Assembly: GCA_965246805.1 (NCBI GenBank)
Contig: CBDFFO010000003.1
Span: 372,001 to 436,000 of the forward strand
Direction of reading: 5' to 3'
Length of the DNA: 64,000 bases
DNA from: Schlegelella_A sp965246805
GTDB taxonomy: Bacteria; Pseudomonadota; Gammaproteobacteria; Burkholderiales; Burkholderiaceae_C
A program made the translations under genes and the position numbers. Under the pieces are notes generated by a model that worked only from the letters and a program-made list of their open reading frames with translations, was not told the origin of the DNA and made no database searches. Positions within the stretch are counted from its first letter, which is position 1, and every line of letters begins with the position of its first letter. Shown piece by piece: positions 58,162-64,000 of the stretch.

Positions 58162-58909
58162 TGAGTTTCTCCTTTTGAGTGTAAGATATATTAAATGTGA
58201 CTTAAACGCTACTTTATATTTCGATATGAATGTTAACAATTAACAGCTAGAGTTGTCAGCTGAAGCAAGCAAGTAAGCGTGCTGGGTAGAGCAGCTGCCA
58301 TGTTGTTAGCTACATTCGTTATTTCGAATTACATTCATAACGCGGTAATTTTTTGAACCAACCGTAAATAAGTTGGTTCATAAGTTATTGTGTTTTTGAG
58401 CACAAAATAATAGCTTTACCCACAAGCGTTTAACAGCAATTAAATTCTATTATGGGCATTGCGACAGGTACATTAGCACCGAATTGCTATAGACGCCGTA
58501 ACAGCAGCATTTAATTTCAAGTATTACCAAAAACATACCTTGAAGCTGAGACGTGTCCTCAACGATGAGGATGCACTTGCGCTTAGACGGTCTGCTGAAG
58601 AGGAGGCTGTTTATAAAATATATCGATCTTGAAAAGCGACCGCGGTCTTTACGGCGGTCCACCTGCTGCTCGTGCTGGCTGCACCTGTCTCCCTGGCACA
58701 GGCAGCTGGCGGGCCCTTTTACGAAAAGGCGCCGGCATGCATTGGCTATCTCGCGGTTTCGATGCCCACCCGCTTTCGGCGGAAGCACTTCTAGCCGGTG
58801 CTCGCTCTCTGCCGATGCCACGGCGGCATCGAGGCAACTGAGGAACGAAAGCCCGGGCCGCAGCGCCCGGGCTACCGCTCAGCCTTGGCGCGCTCAAGCT
58901 GCAAATGCA
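58162..58909. other. AT-rich upstream region with a perfect inverted repeat
   Basis: TGAACCAAC (58354-58362) and GTTGGTTCA (58372-58380) form a perfect 9-bp palindrome with a 9-nt gap, about 190 bp upstream of the lyase-like gene. It could be an operator, or a terminator for plus-strand transcription, since a T-run follows near 58391. No gene is supported in the region, although short open frames exist at 58450-58975. Confidence 0.5.
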
Positions 58910-59353
58910 TCACGAGTCGTTTGGAGGCTTGTCGTTGATTCGCTTCTGAAACGTCGCCAGTACAAGCTGACGTAGGCGGGTGATTGGTTGCCGCGGTTTG
59001 ATCACATCAATAGCCGTGAAGATTCGGTGATGCTGCGCCTCAGTGAAAAGACCTGGGTCGAACCCTTGCAAAGACTCCAGGGCTAACAGCGAGACGACCG
59101 GCTTGCCCCGATCAAAGAGGTCGAGCAGCAGAGGAATAGACCGTGTATCGCGCGCAAGCCCAAGGGCTTCAGCGCAGTGCATCTGCCAACGCTCCGCCCG
59201 CCGCGGCCAAAGCTGGATGAGCGCGGCTAGATCCTCGTCAGTGAGTTCAGCTGCAATTTGACCGACGAGCCGGATACCGTCGTCGTACCAAGTTGTCGGG
59301 CTATCGGAATCGCGCTGCGCCAGCTCGCGGTCAAAGGTATGGAGAGCACTCAT
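58910..59353 (-). CDS. Hypothetical helical protein
   Basis: A 147-residue protein that I do not recognise. It is soluble and mostly helical, with two HEAT-like helix pairs (HCAEALGLARDTRSIPLLLD and VVSLLALESLQGF). Proteins of this size and type sometimes serve as immunity or scaffold proteins, but nothing here proves that. The codon use looks like ordinary chromosome, unlike the AT-rich lyase-like gene beside it. Confidence 0.6.
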   Translation of the reverse strand: MSALHTFDRELAQRDSDSPTTWYDDGIRLVGQIAAELTDEDLAALIQLWPRRAERWQMHCAEALGLARDTRSIPLLLDLFDRGKPVVSLLALESLQGFDPGLFTEAQHHRIFTAIDVIKPRQPITRLRQLVLATFQKRINDKPPNDS

Positions 59354-60307
59354 CGACGAGCTTTCTACTTCCGAAACGCGTGCATCGCTGCCGCAAGTGT
59401 CGGCGCAGGATACCCGGCTTCCAGGCGGCGTGATAGGGCGGGTTCAAGAGCGCCGCGTATGCCATTGGTCGTCGTGCTGGAAGGGGTTCGACCTGCTCCG
59501 AACGTGACATGTGCGCGGTCGGCATCAAACCGGAGAGCGTGGAAGCCCGACGTGTTGTTGCGCAAGCGCGTGCCTAGGTTGCGTAGTCTCCCTTTCACTG
59601 CGAGTCCCCTTCTACGTGTGCGCATCTACGCTTGGCGCGGTGATCGATTGCAGCCGTGCGTCCGGCGGTCGCGAGGCCTCGATTGTTCTCCGGTTTTCCA
59701 CACCTAAATTCGACTTCGCTCAATGAGGCGAGCTGGTCGAGCGCCTGCGGATTGCCGTCGCTGGCGCTCAGAGCAATGAGATAGAGAGCGACCGGCGTTG
59801 GCGCCGTGTCGGACAAGACGACCGAGGCGAGAGGGCGATCGTGCGCGAGGTTATAGCGCAGGTCCACCGTGAAGCGTCGGGAAGTCTGCGTGAGCTTATC
59901 GAGCAGCTGGGCGTCTGCGAGATGCTCGGTCGGAACGCAGTTGGTGGTGGCCAGAACCAGGCAAAGTTACTAGATGGTTGCCACAACGGCCGGACTCATC
60001 CCGAACGTCGTGACCGTCAGTTTTAGATGCCCGTACTGCAAGCCAGCCGCCGCCCGTTGGATCGATTCGCGACGTGGACTAAGACACTGCTGCGCTCCGT
60101 TTGCGGAGCCCTCAAGACGCCCGCGGTGAGCATCGCCAGCCTGTTGTTCACTCTACGCCGGACAGCAAACGCGCTACGAACACCACGCGCGCTGAATGTC
60201 AGCTAACTTATAAATTGTTACTTAAAAATGCCTAAAACTACCGGCCCGCTCGAATAGAGTGAACCCAACATTTTGATTCTTGACACCTGATCCTCGAAGG
60301 ATTTTTC
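59354..60307 (-). pseudogene. Gene-poor stretch with interrupted open frame
   Basis: On the minus strand from about 60025 a frame reads LKLTVTTFGMSPAVVATI, then the consecutive stops TAG TAA, then continues LCLVLATTNCVPTEHLADAQ to a stop at 59595. This looks like one gene broken by two stops; I do not recognise it. A second minus frame at 59365-59625 is of doubtful reality. The last 100 bp are AT-rich and probably hold the promoter of the next gene. Confidence 0.4.
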
Positions 60308-62755
60308 ATGCTATCGCGCCCCCAACGACTTTCAATGTCCTCCTTGCTACGCCGATCGAGCTTGGGAATATTCAGTCTGGTATTAGCCTCTTGCGGTGGT
60401 GGGTCGAACGGTGGGGGCGTCGCTCCTTCCTTGGCAGATGGTACAGCGAGATCTGCAAACTTGACCCGGGTTTCCTCTGCAGTGCTTCCGCCTGCGTTGC
60501 ACATAGGAGAGATTGTTAACCTGCGCTCAGGTTGCAGCGCCAAGCTGCTCGATGTAAGCGGTTCAGATCAAGCCAATGGAGCTACGGTGCACATATGGAG
60601 CGCCAATGGTGGATTGAATCAGCAGTTTAAAATAGCGGCGGACGCTGATGGCGTTGTTCTTATCGCGCAACACAGCGGAAAGGTTTTGGATGTCAAGTAT
60701 GCAAACGCGAGCAATGGTAATGTTGTGTGGCAATACGAGGCAAATGGGTCTAAGGCTCAGCGGTGGTATGTTGTTGATACAGGGGATGGTACCTACAAAT
60801 TAGTAACGGCACTCGACAGCGGTAAAGTATTGGACGTCAATGGCGCAGCGGTTAATGACGGCGCGGCGGTCCAGGTCTGGGAAGACAATGGCAGTTGCGC
60901 TCAACGCTGGATTTTCCAGCCTCAAGGGAAAGAAGCAGCCCCTTCCGAGCCCTCGGCCGACAATATTGTGTACCCGAATGGTACGCCAGGTGTCTACAAC
61001 GTTCGCAACTATGGTGCTAAAGGTGATGGTGTAACTGATGATACCGCTGCAATTCAGGCGGCATTTAGAGCGATCGACGACGTACCATATTCCCGCCCGA
61101 ATGCCGATTTTTCGACGATCTACTTGCCGAATGGTATCTATCTTATCAGTGATACCATCCAGTGGCGAAATTATCGTGTGTTACAAGGTCAAAGTGAAAG
61201 TGGGGTAATTATACGTCTGAGAGACGCGGCAGTAAGTTATGCTGATGCTAAAAAACCGAAGCCAGTGATACGCTGTATATATAGTAATAATGAATCCATA
61301 GGTAACTATGTTCGCAATCTTACAGTTGATACCGGAAAAAGCAATCCGGGCGCTGTGGGTATTCGTTATAACGCGCATAATGACGGAATTATGGAGCATA
61401 TTACCATCCGCTCTGGCGATGGCGCCGGCTCAATTGGCCTTGATCTCGCCGAAACCGAGTTTGGACCAGCATTGATTCGTTTTGTGTCGATCGAAGGCTT
61501 TGACGTTGGTATCGCTACACCGGGTGCGCCTTCTCACGCGACACTTTCTCATATTCGGCTAAAAGGACAGCGGGTTGCTGGTATCCGAAATTTTCTTCCC
61601 CTATCGGTGCAAGATTTGCAAAGTACCAACGCCGTGCCAGCGATCGTGAACGGCGACGGAAATCTTCTCGCGCAATTGACTTTAATTGGCGCAAAACTCA
61701 ACGGAGGGTCGCCAGCTTATTCCGCGATCGAGAATCGTGGTACGGTATATTTAAGTACAGTTACAACCTCTGGCTATGCATCAGCTATCAAGTCTAAGGA
61801 GGCGGTAGTGGCTGGCTCCAATGTATCGGAATTTATCGAAGGTGAGAAGTACACATTATTTCCAAGCAAGGAAGGGCATATTGGTTTAACGTTGGAACCT
61901 TCTCCAGAAATTTTCAATGAGCCAGTGTCTCAGTGGGTCGTCCCGGCAACGGGCGCCAATGGTGACTCCACAGCTGACCTTCAGCGCGCAATCGATAGCG
62001 GCGCGCAGACCATATTTCTCCCCTATGGTGCCAATTACAATATCACCGACACCGTAATCGTTCGCGGTAACATTCGCCGCATCGTGGGCATGTTCCGTAG
62101 TTCGTTGAGTGGTCCAATAGAAGTCTTTCGCAACAAGCCGATGCTCCGCATCGTGGGGAATGGGCGCTATCCCGTTTCTATCGAGTCAATTACCACGAGT
62201 ACCTATCCCAATAGTGGCCACGTTAGTGTTGAGGTGGCATCTGCACAGCCGGTGTATTTACAGTCCGTCAATGGCCTTAACAATGCGACGCTGCGCAACA
62301 CAGGCGAAGCGACTGGGCGATTGTTCATGGACAATACTCGGTTGTTGCCGCGATTAGTCGCACCAGCAAACGTTCAAGCAAGGCAATTCAACCCGGAAAA
62401 TAATCCCTATGATCCGGCCAAGTCTAAACCCGTTACATACGTCGTTAACGACGGCGCGAAGTTTCTGGCATTCGGTTGGAAGTCGGAAGCGCCTGCGGTG
62501 CATGCTCAGACTACGAATGGTGGGCAGACAGAAGTGCTGGGTGGTTTTTTCCGTGATTTTTTCGACATCTCCGGAGTGCCTTATTTTGATACGACTAATG
62601 CTGACGTGAGCGCCAGTTATTACCAGTACGCAACCGGTTGCGGCGATACCCGCACGCTCCATGCACGTGAGAACCGCGCAGCGGACATACGCGAACTACG
62701 GCTATTGCCAAACTGTTCGCGACCTGTAGCTCTTTATAGCGGGAGGCGCTATTGA
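60308..62755 (+). CDS. Lipoprotein with ricin-type lectin and pectate-lyase-like beta-helix
   Basis: An 815-residue envelope protein. A lipoprotein signal (SLGIFSLVLASCGGG, Cys at about residue 29) is followed by a ricin B-type lectin domain at about residues 65-205 with its QxW-like repeats (NQQFKI, AQRWYV, AQRWIF). From about residue 220 a pectate-lyase_3 domain begins with YNVRNYGAKGDGVTDDTAAI and continues as a right-handed beta-helix, with a second similar start near 555 (GDSTADLQRAIDSG). It probably binds and degrades a plant or algal polysaccharide. Base composition is lower in GC than the chromosome average, as for the lyase-like gene. Confidence 0.85.
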   Translation: MLSRPQRLSMSSLLRRSSLGIFSLVLASCGGGSNGGGVAPSLADGTARSANLTRVSSAVLPPALHIGEIVNLRSGCSAKLLDVSGSDQANGATVHIWSANGGLNQQFKIAADADGVVLIAQHSGKVLDVKYANASNGNVVWQYEANGSKAQRWYVVDTGDGTYKLVTALDSGKVLDVNGAAVNDGAAVQVWEDNGSCAQRWIFQPQGKEAAPSEPSADNIVYPNGTPGVYNVRNYGAKGDGVTDDTAAIQAAFRAIDDVPYSRPNADFSTIYLPNGIYLISDTIQWRNYRVLQGQSESGVIIRLRDAAVSYADAKKPKPVIRCIYSNNESIGNYVRNLTVDTGKSNPGAVGIRYNAHNDGIMEHITIRSGDGAGSIGLDLAETEFGPALIRFVSIEGFDVGIATPGAPSHATLSHIRLKGQRVAGIRNFLPLSVQDLQSTNAVPAIVNGDGNLLAQLTLIGAKLNGGSPAYSAIENRGTVYLSTVTTSGYASAIKSKEAVVAGSNVSEFIEGEKYTLFPSKEGHIGLTLEPSPEIFNEPVSQWVVPATGANGDSTADLQRAIDSGAQTIFLPYGANYNITDTVIVRGNIRRIVGMFRSSLSGPIEVFRNKPMLRIVGNGRYPVSIESITTSTYPNSGHVSVEVASAQPVYLQSVNGLNNATLRNTGEATGRLFMDNTRLLPRLVAPANVQARQFNPENNPYDPAKSKPVTYVVNDGAKFLAFGWKSEAPAVHAQTTNGGQTEVLGGFFRDFFDISGVPYFDTTNADVSASYYQYATGCGDTRTLHARENRAADIRELRLLPNCSRPVALYSGRRY

Positions 62756-62909
62756 GGCAATTTAGCTGTTGAAGTCATTAGAACGGGAGAGCAGCGGACG
62801 CGTGGTAATGGAGCTAATTAATTGCTTCCATAAACTGGCTGAAAACTACGCGGGACGAGCGCAAAGAACGCGCCTATCGGATACCTGAGAGTAGAAAACT
62901 TGTTGAATG

Positions 62910-63191
62910 TTATCGGACCGCGTCCGATAAGAAAATGGCAGCACATGCTAGCCAAAGTCGGCCACTTAAGGCAATGAATGGCGGGGTCGCCAGCATGCCC
63001 GCGATCGCGAGGCGCTTCATGAACCGCAAATAGAAGGCGCGATCGAGGGCACCTGGTCGGGCCATGTATGCCAGGACGATCGCAAAGATCGGCATGACTG
63101 AGCGGCCGACATCGAAAACCGCTGCGACGTGGGGATTGAGCAGATCCTTGTTGACGTGGTCGAGCGTCATTAGAAATGTCAGAAAGCTCAT
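62910..63191 (-). pseudogene. Truncated TraX-like protein gene
   Basis: A 93-residue frame (MSFLTFLMTLDHVNKDLLNP, then VGRSVMPIFAIVLAYMARPG) that matches the N-terminal part of TraX-family acetyltransferase-like membrane proteins, which are about 230-250 residues long. The normal start and the C-terminal half are absent. It is either a fragment or a short gene derived from one. Confidence 0.6.
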
Positions 63192-64000
63192 TTAGTTCGG
63201 TCCGCGTGCTTCGTTGGTGGCGGCATTGAGCACTGCGCTCATGTCATGAAGTCGAGAGGTAGCTTCTTTGTCGAGAGGGCGCTGGCAGCTGCTTTCATCG
63301 ACCGGCACCTTGATCTGCGCCGCTACCCTGCACCGCACCGGCGCGGAACGGCTCGGCTTTGGTGGCAGGCGGATGCCGGGGTGACGCATTTAGCAGAGTT
63401 GGACCGTGAGACCGAGGCTGTTTGCCGGTCCGCTGGCCAGTTGAATTACCGCCAGGCCCGCGTCGTTGAAGGTTTACAGCCGATCACCTCATCCATGGCA
63501 TCGGGTAGCGTCAGGACGCCGTCTCGCTCGGCTGACGAAAAGATCGAACGGCGCGGCATGCCGTTGGTGGTTCGCGTCAGACAGCCGGATTCGCGCGGCC
63601 CAGGTACGTGTAGAGCGTCTCGCGGTAGATGCCCATATCACGGGCGACCTGGCTTTTTTGCTCATCGCCGGCAATCCGACGGTTCAACTCGGCAATCGGT
63701 TCCGCGCCGAGGGACCTCTTCCGTCAACGGGAGGCATTGCGCTGCTTGGCGGCGCGATGCCCTCGCGCTTGCGCTTGCGCTCGCGCAGCACTGCGCGGCT
63801 GGTGGACTTACGACGATCGTTGTCTACAGCACACGTGCAGGCAGGCGCAGTCGCAGCTTTTAAAGTGCGTTCGAGTTTGGTTTCGCGCTAAGCAACTTTG
63901 CTTTTTCGGACGTCGCTCGAGCTTTTAGCATTTTGTCATCGCTCTGAACAAGTATTAACTCCATCGCGTTACAAGCGTCTTCGGCCTGAGTGAACTGCCC
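63192..64000 (-). pseudogene. Recombinase (resolvase family) remnant and gene-poor end of the window
   Basis: On the minus strand, TGA at 63577-63579 closes a frame that reads AELNRRIAGDEQKSQVARDM and then GIYRETLYTYLGRANPAV, the C-terminal helix-turn-helix of a serine resolvase/invertase. The part further upstream (to about 63790) is in shifted frames with stops. A minus frame at 63192-63389 is of unknown status. The rest holds no supportable gene. Confidence 0.65.

Overview
The window is high-GC DNA from a betaproteobacterium, most likely of the order Burkholderiales. The evidence is a Bug/TctC-type solute receptor, an H-NS protein of the BpH2 type, two PEP-CTERM surface proteins, an oxalate/glyoxylate operon and a homologue of the bacteriochlorophyll enzyme BciA. 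The order is inferred from gene content, not from a marker gene. I see no rRNA, tRNA or CRISPR array.

Region 1 (1-16.4 kb) is ordinary chromosome: two short-chain dehydrogenases, a HiPIP electron carrier, a MerR regulator next to a renalase-like flavoprotein and a DUF427 gene, a TauD-like dioxygenase coupled to a Bug receptor, two Hsp20 genes behind a good heat-shock promoter, a LysR regulator, BciA, DUF1203, several exported proteins and a haloacid dehalogenase.

Region 2 (16.6-31.05 kb) is an accessory segment between two apparently identical, transposase-dead 725-bp IS630-family copies in direct orientation. Inside lie a minus-strand cluster of an FAD amine oxidase, a 141-aa unknown, a 1382-aa protein that begins with a seven-bladed PLL-like propeller, and a 1200-aa unknown whose start overlaps the preceding stop. 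An unknown 265-aa protein, a DUF805 membrane protein and an H-NS-like protein are also there. This is my best candidate for an undescribed system.

Region 3 (31-44.3 kb) holds secreted and surface proteins (a DUF4382 lipoprotein gene with two in-frame TAG codons, a clan-A-like glycosidase lipoprotein, CHRD and NIDO PEP-CTERM proteins), an amidase, a flavin monooxygenase, a DMT exporter, a hydrolase and a patch of decaying genes.

Region 4 (44.5-51.1 kb) is a glyoxylate/oxalate module: gcl-hyi-glxR, a divergent LysR regulator and an OxlT-like antiporter. Gcl condenses glyoxylate to tartronate semialdehyde, Hyi interconverts it with hydroxypyruvate, and GlxR reduces it to glycerate.

Region 5 (51.2-55.2 kb) has two hybrid histidine kinases. 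The second carries an ethylene-receptor-like membrane domain with the copper-binding Cys and His. A DUF805/IS630 scar lies between them.

Region 6 (55.7-64 kb) is AT-richer and probably acquired. It holds a heparinase/alginate-lyase-like protein and a ricin-lectin/pectate-lyase-fold lipoprotein, and ends in fragments of a TraX-like protein and a site-specific recombinase.
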